From: an uncultured Bacteroidales bacterium
GTDB taxonomy: Bacteria > Bacteroidota > Bacteroidia > Bacteroidales > UBA932
DNA: 64,000 nt
Reading direction: 5' to 3'
Assembly: GCA_944326255.1 (NCBI GenBank)
Contig: CALVDG010000008.1
Location: 1-64,000 of the forward strand
Position 1 is the first letter of the stretch, and the number at the start of each line of letters is the position of its first letter. The notes under the pieces were generated by a model, which ran no database searches, had not been told where the DNA came from, and saw nothing but the letters and a program-made list of their open reading frames with translations. Positions 52,505 to 60,785 of the stretch are shown one piece after another. Position numbers and translations under genes: made by a program.

Positions 52505-55500
52505 TACAGAATCCATGGAAAGGACTGGCTCCGTACAGAGAGCCGAAAGACACCGATGAGAGCTCATATCTGTTCTGCGGAAGGGACAAGGCTGCACGGG
52601 AACTGACCTCGCTGATTAAAAGCAGTCTGTTCGTCACATTATACGGCAGGACGGGTGTCGGAAAGACCTCCCTTCTGGAAGCCGGCGTATTTCCCATGCT
52701 CAGACCTGCCGGATACATTCCCGTGCCCGTCCGCCTAAGTATGGACGGAGCTGACGGCAGGATGACATCCTTCGCCGGTTGTATTACTGACGCTGTCGAA
52801 CGTACGGTAAACGACATACGGCTCACAGCCGCCCCCGTGCATACAGACACATCGGACAAGGATTATCTGTGGGAATATTTTGCGACCAGGCATTTCTACG
52901 AGGGAGACCGCGAAGTGTTTCCAGTAATAGTCATAGACCAGTTTGAGGAAAATTTCTCCGTAGATAAGGAGGGGACATGGAGACTGATGGAACAGCTTCA
53001 TTCCCTTATGGATGACAATAAGATATACCCTGACAATTACCATAATGAGACCATATTCAGGATTGTTCTGTCCATCAGAGAAGATGACCTCTACCGTCTT
53101 GAGGACTGCATTGACCAATTAAATCTTAATGATTTCAAATTCAACCGTTACCGTCTGACCCAACTTTCCGATGACGAGGCAAGGGAAATAATAGTCATCC
53201 CCGGAGCCGGTATCCTGCCGGTCAATGAAAACGACAGGGAAACAGTTGTCAGGGCCATAATAAAAGTAGTCAAGGACGGGAACGACGGAAACATAAACAC
53301 CCTGATACTGTCCCTGGTATGCAGTGTACTCTACGACAGAATCAAGGAAAAGGACAGCGATATCATAACCCTTGACGATGTCCATAATCTGGGCACCAAC
53401 CCTCTGAAAGACTTTTACCTGTCCATCGCTGCAGGATTCCACAAGTACCGGTCATATATTGAGGACAGACTTGTTGATGCGGACGGAAGACGCAACTCTG
53501 TTCACCGGGAGGAGATGAGCCGTAACTTCCCATACTGGGAATCCCTGCTTACAGGCAGTAAACGGATACTCCAATGCTCCAACGACAAAGTAGAGCTTAT
53601 TCACGACATGCTCGCCAGAGCGATATATGATGTCAGGCTGCAAAGGGACAATAAGAGAAAAAGCCGTATTGCCCGCATAAGCATACTGATGTTTCTCGCC
53701 GCAGCCTTTGTCTTCGCTGTTTTCAGTACCGTATACGACATCAGCGGAAAAGACCATACCAGGCTCCAGGCTTTCCCCAGAGAAGGTATCGTCACGGACT
53801 CCGGTTTTTTCAGCGACAACCGCACGGAAAAGCTTGTCTGGGAGGGCACAGGTGCTTTGGAAATATCCCATTGTCCGTCGCTCAGACATATTGTCATATC
53901 CAATCCTGCGACATACATTCATATCAATGACTGTCCGAATCTGACTACTATTGAATTTCCATGCGAATCGGTATCTTCCCTGAACATAAGTAACTGCCCG
54001 AATATAAGGAATCTCAATATTCCCGAACAGATCAGCAGTATAAACACATACGGCACTACACGTATAAACAGCATCATACCTCCGGACAGTCACAGATATG
54101 AATGGCTGGACGGCATACTCTGGGACATACAGCGTAAGAAAGTGGTATTCATATCCGATGACAGGAATATAAGCAACGGTATCTGCTTCCCATATGAGAT
54201 GAGAGACCGTCCCTACTACATCTACAGCGCCAGTGACACCCTGCGCAACACCGGCATATGGATAGATAATCTGCTCTTCACCCGGGATTCTTCCAGAATC
54301 ATATCTTCCATAAATCCCCTTGGCCCTGTCCTTGATCTCAACAAGTATCCGGGCCTCACCTATATTGAGAGCAATGCTTTCCATAAAGGCAACGGCATCC
54401 GCAAGCTGATCCTGAAAAAAGGGCTGAGCCTGTTCTCGTCCAGATCCTTTGACAGCCTCAGCGAACTGGACACTATTGAAGCTCCGGAGAATACCGCTTT
54501 GTTTGACATTGTATCCAAAAGAAAAATAACATATGTAACGGACGGGAATGACACATACAACAACACCTGCGGAATCATCAGAAGGAACGGGGAACCGGTA
54601 TGGATATCGTCCGAATATCCGGACGATGTCTATACAGAAGGATCGCTGCAGGACCTCAATGGTCTGACGATACTCTCTCCCGGATTTTACTGCCGGGCCG
54701 TAAATTTCAACGGAAATATAACCGTTACACTGAACGGAGGAATCACTGACCCTGAGATTGCCGGGAAGATATCCGCTCTTACTTCCGTTTTTGACATAAT
54801 CAACTACCGCGGCAATTCATTTTTCAAAACCACTCAGGGCAGTTCATACGCTTCCGTACTGAGTCCTTCATCCCGTACCCTGCATATTCCCCCGGACATT
54901 CATATTCTGGATTGTTCCGGAATCTCTCCGCAAACAAACGACATCATCATTGAAAGTACAGAATTTGACAGATTTCTCAATCTGCCCGACTCTTTAAGGC
55001 GAAGAATATCCATATACGTTCCGTTCGGACATCAGAACTCATTCCTCAACAGAGAGGAATTCAAACAATTCCGGTCAATAAACAAGACGGATTTATGCTC
55101 CACTCTTTATTACAATGTCACTTATTTAGTATATCGGGCATACCACACTTTACATGAAAGGCCAGGATTGACCGTCATGCTTACAGCAGGCCTTCTGATT
55201 ATATGCATACTGTTCTATATCCTGAACACGACACGTTATATAAGGAGATTCCAAGACAGAAAAGTCCTTATTATAAGGAGCTGTGTTTCCAGCCTGATAA
55301 TGACCCTGATCACTTTATTCAGTTGGATTGTGGCTTTCTGGCTCATAAGGTATGCCTTCAACACTGAGACCTACTGGGTATGTGTCACAGGAGCGTCCAT
55401 CTTCGCAATATCAGTACTGTTCTCCTTATATTACAGTACTCTTATGGAATTCAAGAAGCTTAAGGCCGGCAGTATTATGCTCTCATGCCTGAAAAACATC

Positions 55501-56400
55501 CGTCATGCTACTGCCGGAATCATCATCAGAATGCTGTCTGCCGTCAAGGATTTCTGCAGAGTTCACAAGTCTCTGCTCCGCATTTTCTCAGCGGTACTGG
55601 TGGCTGTCACTGCCATCATATGCATATACCTTATAAGTTACAGCAGGTCTGAGCGCAGATTACTCGCGGAAGTTCAAGCACTTGCGTCAAGCAGAAATAC
55701 TGCCGGAAAAGAAAAGGCCCTGGCAATGCTGACTGAGTATCTGGATAAAGACAGCAGCATAATCAAGACATCTTCCTCCAAAGCCTTTGACATACTGCTG
55801 GACTTGGCAAGAGAACTTCAGTATGATTATATAACCGGCATTCCCGCAGCAGACTGTAAAGATGACGATATAGTCTATTCGCGTGACAGTTCTATATATG
55901 CAGAGATATCCGAAAACGGTGTCATAACGCTATGGGGAGCAGAATCAGAACAGTTCGGACAAAAGATAGAATTTCACAAAACAGCTACGGATATCGACAT
56001 AAGTCAGGACGGCACAATGATTACAGCCGCATGTGGAGATATTCTTACTGATTATGACATTGCAGTTTACAATATCAGAAGCAAGATGTCCTACTCCATC
56101 TACTGCGGATTTCCGATAGAAGATATATGTTTCAGCCCTGACAACAGATATATCGCCACAGGTTGCTCCGACAGATATGTAAGGATATGGGATTTATCAC
56201 TCAGCCCAGTGGAATGCACCCGTAAACTGAAGACAGACAGCTACAACGACATACGCAGGATATATTTCAGCGATAACGGAAAACTGCTGTATGTATGCCT
56301 TAACAACGGGACTATGGACATCTGGAGTCTCGATGACCGTCCTGACAGCCAATTTATATTGGAAGCCTGCCGCAGTCATCTGGACAGACGGAACCGCTAG
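52501..56400 (+). CDS. Membrane-anchored STAND NTPase with LRR and WD40-like repeats
   Basis: A 1299-residue protein. An nSTAND1-like NTPase (about 1-380) opens with NPWKGLAPYREP and FCGRDKAARELTSL, Walker A LYGRTGVGKTSL (47-58) and Walker B VIVIDQFEE (142-150), ending in a winged-helix-like LIHDMLARAIYDV (366-378). TM1 is about 391-411. Leucine-rich, BspA-like repeats (about 435-700) include LEISHCPSLRHIVI, HINDCPNLTTIEF and LNISNCPNIRNLNI. Four more TM segments lie at about 890-1050, and WD40-like repeats follow (about 1110-1299: NGVITLWG, DRYVRIWDLS, MDIWSLDD). This is an NLR-like sensor with ligand-sensing repeats on a membrane scaffold. It is coupled to the SIR2-TIR gene by an ATGA overlap. 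It ends 4 bp inside the convergent ABC-F gene. Confidence 0.85.
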   Translation: MIQNPWKGLAPYREPKDTDESSYLFCGRDKAARELTSLIKSSLFVTLYGRTGVGKTSLLEAGVFPMLRPAGYIPVPVRLSMDGADGRMTSFAGCITDAVERTVNDIRLTAAPVHTDTSDKDYLWEYFATRHFYEGDREVFPVIVIDQFEENFSVDKEGTWRLMEQLHSLMDDNKIYPDNYHNETIFRIVLSIREDDLYRLEDCIDQLNLNDFKFNRYRLTQLSDDEAREIIVIPGAGILPVNENDRETVVRAIIKVVKDGNDGNINTLILSLVCSVLYDRIKEKDSDIITLDDVHNLGTNPLKDFYLSIAAGFHKYRSYIEDRLVDADGRRNSVHREEMSRNFPYWESLLTGSKRILQCSNDKVELIHDMLARAIYDVRLQRDNKRKSRIARISILMFLAAAFVFAVFSTVYDISGKDHTRLQAFPREGIVTDSGFFSDNRTEKLVWEGTGALEISHCPSLRHIVISNPATYIHINDCPNLTTIEFPCESVSSLNISNCPNIRNLNIPEQISSINTYGTTRINSIIPPDSHRYEWLDGILWDIQRKKVVFISDDRNISNGICFPYEMRDRPYYIYSASDTLRNTGIWIDNLLFTRDSSRIISSINPLGPVLDLNKYPGLTYIESNAFHKGNGIRKLILKKGLSLFSSRSFDSLSELDTIEAPENTALFDIVSKRKITYVTDGNDTYNNTCGIIRRNGEPVWISSEYPDDVYTEGSLQDLNGLTILSPGFYCRAVNFNGNITVTLNGGITDPEIAGKISALTSVFDIINYRGNSFFKTTQGSSYASVLSPSSRTLHIPPDIHILDCSGISPQTNDIIIESTEFDRFLNLPDSLRRRISIYVPFGHQNSFLNREEFKQFRSINKTDLCSTLYYNVTYLVYRAYHTLHERPGLTVMLTAGLLIICILFYILNTTRYIRRFQDRKVLIIRSCVSSLIMTLITLFSWIVAFWLIRYAFNTETYWVCVTGASIFAISVLFSLYYSTLMEFKKLKAGSIMLSCLKNIRHATAGIIIRMLSAVKDFCRVHKSLLRIFSAVLVAVTAIICIYLISYSRSERRLLAEVQALASSRNTAGKEKALAMLTEYLDKDSSIIKTSSSKAFDILLDLARELQYDYITGIPAADCKDDDIVYSRDSSIYAEISENGVITLWGAESEQFGQKIEFHKTATDIDISQDGTMITAACGDILTDYDIAVYNIRSKMSYSIYCGFPIEDICFSPDNRYIATGCSDRYVRIWDLSLSPVECTRKLKTDSYNDIRRIYFSDNGKLLYVCLNNGTMDIWSLDDRPDSQFILEACRSHLDRRNR

Positions 56401-58187
56401 CCTATCTCGTCGAGTTCAAGCCATCGGAGCTCCTTCTCGTCGAGCAGACGGGTGACCTCGCCGATACGGATTGAATCGGCGGTAAGCTGGTCGGAGGACA
56501 GAGTTCCGGAAGAAAGACGCTCCTCAATAGCCTTTTTCTCTTCTCCCAGCGCGGCCAGATCTTTCTCCAGCTGCTCCTTTTCCATCTTTTCCTTGTAGGA
56601 GAGCCGCCGTTTTCTCTCACCCTTGTCCACTGGTGCGGCAGGTGAGGATTCCCTGCGGGCTTCCCGTGAGGCGGCCCGGTGCTCCTCCTCCCTGTCCTTC
56701 AGATACTGACGGTAGCCGGAATAGCTGCCCACGAAATCCTTGACCCGGCCGCCGCCCTCGAAGATAAAGAGGTGGTCGGCCAGCTTGTCCACGAAGAAAC
56801 GGTCATGGGATACTATCAGCAGCGAGCCGGTAAAGCCGGCCAGATATTCCTCCAGGACATTGAGGGTCATCAGGTCTAGGTCGTTGGTAGGCTCGTCGAG
56901 TATAAGAAAATTGGGACTGCGCATCAACACTGTCAGCAGATACAGCCGACGCCGTTCGCCTCCGCTCAGCCTGCCGACCCTGTTGCGGTGCATCGAGGGA
57001 GGAAACATGAAGTAGTTCAGGAAAGTCATGGCGGAGACCTTCTCCCCCTTGCCTATCGTCACCACATCAGCTATCTCGGACACAGTGTCGATGACTGTCT
57101 TCTCATTGTCAAACTTGATGCCTTCCTGGCGGTAATATCCTATACGCAGTGTCTCTCCACGGTCTATGATACCCGAAGAAGGTTCCAAAGCTCCGGAGAG
57201 CAGATCGAGGAAAGTGCTCTTGCCCACTCCATTGGGACCGACTATCGCTATTTTCTCCCCTGGAGCGAAGTTGTAGGTAAAGTCCTCCACTATCGGCACA
57301 TCTCCCCAGCTGTAGCACAGTCCCTTGCAGTTGATAATCTTCTTGCCCAGACGGGCCATGCCTGCCCGGATCTCCATCTGACGGTCATCCCGGCGCTGTT
57401 CCGCCCTATCCTTCAGGTCGTAAAACGCATCCTTGCGGTACTTTGCCTTGGTTCCACGGGCACAGGGCATACGGCGCATCCAGTCCAGCTCCGTACGCAG
57501 CAGATTGCGTGCCCGGTCGGTGGCGGCGTTGAAGTTCTCGATGCGTTCCTGCCGCTTCTGCAGGAAATACTCGTAATTGCCGTTGTAGCGGTACATCTGT
57601 CCGCCGTCCAGCTCCAGAATCTGATTGCATACCCTGTCCAGAAAATACCGGTCGTGGGTCACCATGAGCAGGGTACAGCGCGAACGGGTCAGATAGTCTT
57701 CCAGGAACTCAATACTATCCACGTCCAGATGGTTGGTCGGCTCGTCCAGCACCAGAAAGTCCGGCTTGCGGATAAGGGCGGCTGCTATGGCCGTGCGCTT
57801 GGACTCGCCTCCGCTGAGCGTACCGGCCTTGCGGGAAGGGTCGTCAAGATGCAGCTGCGAGAGGATGGCCGCAACCTCATAGTCCTGCACGTCATGAGCC
57901 TTGTCACCGGCTCCTTCCAGTACGATATCCGCAATGGTCCTGTCAGGGGCATAATGCTGGTCCTGCTCCAGGAATGCGACAGTGATATCCTTTAGAAAAC
58001 GCACCTCTCCCTCGCCATCCGAAGAATCCTTGCCGGCGATAATGCTCAGCAGGGATGTCTTGCCGGTACCGTTGGGAGCCACCAGGGCTATCTTGTCCCC
58101 CTCGTCTATGTGAAACGATATATGGTCAAACAGCACTCTCGGGCCGTAAGACTTGGAGACATTGACTACTTCCAGATAACTGCTCAT
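56397..58187 (-). CDS. ABC-F ATPase (Uup-type)
   Basis: A 596-residue duplicated ABC ATPase without membrane domain. First cassette: Walker A VAPNGTGKTSL, signature TLSGGESKR and LVLDEPTNHLD. Second cassette: VGPNGVGKSTF, RLSGGERRR and LILDEPTNDLD. The linker carries the ABC-F helix (about 235-290). A C-terminal charged coiled coil (about 530-596), with ERKRRLSYKEKMEKEQLEKD, marks the Uup/Elf1-like subgroup. It probably acts on ribosomes or on DNA repair intermediates, as proposed for Uup. The ATG at 58187 is chosen over the in-frame start inside rfbB. Last gene of the rfb operon, 2 bp after rfbB. Confidence 0.9.
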   Translation of the reverse strand: MSSYLEVVNVSKSYGPRVLFDHISFHIDEGDKIALVAPNGTGKTSLLSIIAGKDSSDGEGEVRFLKDITVAFLEQDQHYAPDRTIADIVLEGAGDKAHDVQDYEVAAILSQLHLDDPSRKAGTLSGGESKRTAIAAALIRKPDFLVLDEPTNHLDVDSIEFLEDYLTRSRCTLLMVTHDRYFLDRVCNQILELDGGQMYRYNGNYEYFLQKRQERIENFNAATDRARNLLRTELDWMRRMPCARGTKAKYRKDAFYDLKDRAEQRRDDRQMEIRAGMARLGKKIINCKGLCYSWGDVPIVEDFTYNFAPGEKIAIVGPNGVGKSTFLDLLSGALEPSSGIIDRGETLRIGYYRQEGIKFDNEKTVIDTVSEIADVVTIGKGEKVSAMTFLNYFMFPPSMHRNRVGRLSGGERRRLYLLTVLMRSPNFLILDEPTNDLDLMTLNVLEEYLAGFTGSLLIVSHDRFFVDKLADHLFIFEGGGRVKDFVGSYSGYRQYLKDREEEHRAASREARRESSPAAPVDKGERKRRLSYKEKMEKEQLEKDLAALGEEKKAIEERLSSGTLSSDQLTADSIRIGEVTRLLDEKELRWLELDEIG

Positions 58188-58189
58188 CT

Positions 58190-59302
58190 CTAACGGTTGC
58201 CGTACATATCCTCGTAATACTTCTCGTAAGCTCCCGAGGTGATGTTGTCCATCCACTCCTGGTTGTCAAGATACCATCTGACAGTCTTGTCTATGCCCTC
58301 CTCAAACTGAAGGCTGGGAGACCAGCCAAGCTCACGGTGCAGCTTCGTCGCATCTATCGCATAACGCAGGTCATGGCCGGCACGGTCGGTGACAAATGTT
58401 ATGAGACCGTCCGAATAACCTTCCGGATTACCGAGGATGCGGTCCGTGGTCTTGATGATGACCTTGATAAGGTCGATGTTCTTCCACTCGTTGAAGCCAC
58501 CGATATTGTAGGTGTCGGCTACCTTCCCCTCATGAAATATCAAGTCGATGGCCCTGGCGTGATCCTCCACGTAGAGCCAGTCACGGACATTCTCCCCCCT
58601 GCCGTACACGGGCAGAGGCTTGCGGTGACGGATATTGTTGATGAACAGGGGTATCAACTTCTCGGGAAACTGATAGGGACCGTAGTTGTTGGAACAGTTG
58701 GTCACTATCACAGGCATTCCGTAGGTGTCATGGAACGCCCTTACGAAATGGTCCGAGGAGGCCTTGGACGCACTGTACGGGCTGTGGGGGCTGTAACGGG
58801 TAGTCTCACGGAAAAATTCGTCTCCGTAGACCATGTGCGCGCTTATGTCCGAAGGTACGCCCTCGGGACGGGTCAGTTCCAGCGCTCCGTACACCTCGTC
58901 GGTAGAGATGTGGTAGAACAGCTTGCCGTCCCAGTCACCGTTCCAGCAGTGCTTGGCGGCCTGAAGCATGGACAGCGTACCGAGCACATTGGTTCTGGCG
59001 AAAGTGAACGGGTCCTTGATGGAGCGGTCCACATGGCTCTCAGCCGCCAGATGGATGACTCCATCTATCCCGTACTTCTGAAAAATACCGCAGACTGTCT
59101 CGAAGTCGCAGATGTCGGCCTTGACGAACTCGTAATTAGGGGCATTCTCAATGTCCTTGAGATTGGCCAGGTTACCGGCATAGGTCAGCTTGTCCAGATT
59201 CACTATGCGGTACTCCGGGTACTTGCTTACAAAAAGGCGGACCACATGGCTGCCTATGAAGCCCGCTCCGCCGGTTATCAATATATTGCGCTTATAATTC
59301 AT
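58190..59302 (-). CDS. rfbB: dTDP-glucose 4,6-dehydratase
   Basis: A 370-residue short-chain dehydrogenase-type enzyme making dTDP-4-keto-6-deoxyglucose. It has the NAD motif TGGAGFIGSH (about 10-19), STDEVYG and the active-site YSASKASSDH (Tyr and Lys, about 175). The N-terminus begins MNYKRNILITGGAG. Third gene in the order rfbA-rfbC-rfbB, with a 4-bp overlap with rfbC. It serves O-antigen or surface polysaccharide rhamnose synthesis. Confidence 0.95.
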   Translation of the reverse strand: MNYKRNILITGGAGFIGSHVVRLFVSKYPEYRIVNLDKLTYAGNLANLKDIENAPNYEFVKADICDFETVCGIFQKYGIDGVIHLAAESHVDRSIKDPFTFARTNVLGTLSMLQAAKHCWNGDWDGKLFYHISTDEVYGALELTRPEGVPSDISAHMVYGDEFFRETTRYSPHSPYSASKASSDHFVRAFHDTYGMPVIVTNCSNNYGPYQFPEKLIPLFINNIRHRKPLPVYGRGENVRDWLYVEDHARAIDLIFHEGKVADTYNIGGFNEWKNIDLIKVIIKTTDRILGNPEGYSDGLITFVTDRAGHDLRYAIDATKLHRELGWSPSLQFEEGIDKTVRWYLDNQEWMDNITSGAYEKYYEDMYGNR

Positions 59303-59874
59303 ATCCTGTATAAATCCTCATTGTAGTCAAACAATTCCGAAGCATCCTTCAACAGCGGATGCCGGGTATCCTTTTCCGACAGTATCACATCCTGCGGTCT
59401 CACTTTCCAGTCTATGTCCAGTTCTGGATCATTCCATACCACGGCCCCCTCGCTCTGAGGAGCATAAAAATTGTCGCACTTGTACTGGAACAATGCTGTC
59501 TGACTCAGTACACAAAAACCGTGCGCGAATCCTCTGGGAATGAAAAACTGACGGTGATTGTCTCCCGACAGCTCGACTGCCACGTGTCTGCCGAATGTCG
59601 GAGAACCGCGGCGGATATCCACGGCCACGTCCAGGACTGTTCCCTGCACTACCCTCACCAGTTTGCTCTGGGCAAACGGCAGCTTCTGAAAATGCAGCCC
59701 CCGCAGCACTCCGTATGAGGAATACGACTCATTGTCCTGCACAAACTTGACCGGACGTACTTTCTGCTCAAACTCCTTCTGATTGAATGATTCGAAGAAA
59801 TAGCCCCTGGCATCCTTGAACAGACGGGGTTCGATAATGACCACCCCTTCTATAGCTGTCTTTATTACTTCCAT
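59299..59874 (-). CDS. rfbC: dTDP-4-dehydrorhamnose 3,5-epimerase
   Basis: A 191-residue cupin epimerase acting on dTDP-4-keto-6-deoxyglucose. Typical stretches are RGYFFESFNQKEF, VLRGLHFQKLPFAQSKLVRV (catalytic His in LRGLHFQ), FFIPRGFAHGF and YKCDNFYAPQSEGAVVWND. The ATG at 59874 is preferred because the longer frame upstream lies inside rfbA. It is 4 bp from rfbA and overlaps rfbB by 4 bp. Confidence 0.95.
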   Translation of the reverse strand: MEVIKTAIEGVVIIEPRLFKDARGYFFESFNQKEFEQKVRPVKFVQDNESYSSYGVLRGLHFQKLPFAQSKLVRVVQGTVLDVAVDIRRGSPTFGRHVAVELSGDNHRQFFIPRGFAHGFCVLSQTALFQYKCDNFYAPQSEGAVVWNDPELDIDWKVRPQDVILSEKDTRHPLLKDASELFDYNEDLYRI

Positions 59875-59878
59875 AACC

Positions 59879-60775
59879 TTATCCTGCCTGCTGTTTCTCC
59901 GCATCCGCCGCAAGCTGAAGCAGATACTGTCCATACTGATTCTTAAGCATCGGGGCCGCAAGCTGTCTCATCCTGTCCGGGGTTATCCATCCCTGTTCAA
60001 GAGCGATACCCTCCAGACAGGCAATCTTCAGTCCCTGCCTCTTCTCTATCACTTCGATAAATGTGGAAGCCTCCGCAAGCGAATCGTGAGTTCCGGTATC
60101 CAGCCATGCGAATCCACGGCCCAGTGTCTCCAGCTTCAAGCGTCCGCGGTTCAGGAACTCCTGATTGACTGACGTAATCTCCAGTTCACCTCTCGCCGAG
60201 GGTCTGACTCCGGCAGCGACCTCCACCACCTCGTTCGGATAGAAATACAGACCTGTGACCGCATAGTTGGACTTGGGACAGGCCGGCTTCTCCTCTATAC
60301 TGAGCACATTGCCGTCAGAGTCCATCTCCGCCACACCATACCGTTCCGGGTCCGCCACCCAATAGCCGAAGACCGTCGCAACTCTGTTTTTCTCAGCCCT
60401 TTCCACAGCCCTTGTCAGCATCCCTGTGAAATGGCTGCCGTAAAATATATTGTCTCCCAGTATCAGACATGCCGCATCGCCTCCGACAAACTCCCTGCCT
60501 ATGATGAATGCCTGGGCCAGTCCGTCCGGCGATGGCTGCTCCGCATACTCGAAACGCACCCCTATATCCGAACCGTCTCCAAGCAGACGGCGGAACCCTG
60601 GCAGGTCCTGCGGTGTGGATATTATCATTATCTCCCGGATACCGGCGAGCATGAGCACCGATATGGGATAATACACCATCGGCTTGTCATATATGGGCAG
60701 CAATTGCTTGCTGACACCCTTCGTAATGGGATAAAGTCTGGTACCGGAACCTCCGGCAAGTACTATTCCTTTCAT
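59879..60775 (-). CDS. rfbA: Glucose-1-phosphate thymidylyltransferase
   Basis: A 298-residue nucleotidyltransferase making dTDP-glucose from dTTP and glucose 1-phosphate, the first step of dTDP-rhamnose synthesis. The signature [19 protein letters not shown] (8-26) includes the dTTP-binding Arg and Lys. LGDNIFYG and [19 protein letters not shown] are also conserved, with [12 protein letters not shown] near the C-terminus. The start is 10 bp from the AsmA-like stop, so it shares that transcript. No rfbD (final reductase) lies in the window. Confidence 0.96.
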   Translation of the reverse strand: MKGIVLAGGSGTRLYPITKGVSKQLLPIYDKPMVYYPISVLMLAGIREIMIISTPQDLPGFRRLLGDGSDIGVRFEYAEQPSPDGLAQAFIIGREFVGGDAACLILGDNIFYGSHFTGMLTRAVERAEKNRVATVFGYWVADPERYGVAEMDSDGNVLSIEEKPACPKSNYAVTGLYFYPNEVVEVAAGVRPSARGELEITSVNQEFLNRGRLKLETLGRGFAWLDTGTHDSLAEASTFIEVIEKRQGLKIACLEGIALEQGWITPDRMRQLAAPMLKNQYGQYLLQLAADAEKQQAG

Positions 60776-60785
60776 TTCTATCTAT

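Noticed and set aside
49096-56400. Prophage or integrative element carrying the three-gene system
   Set aside because: No integrase, transposase, conjugation or phage structural genes flank the locus, and no direct repeats at its ends were seen.
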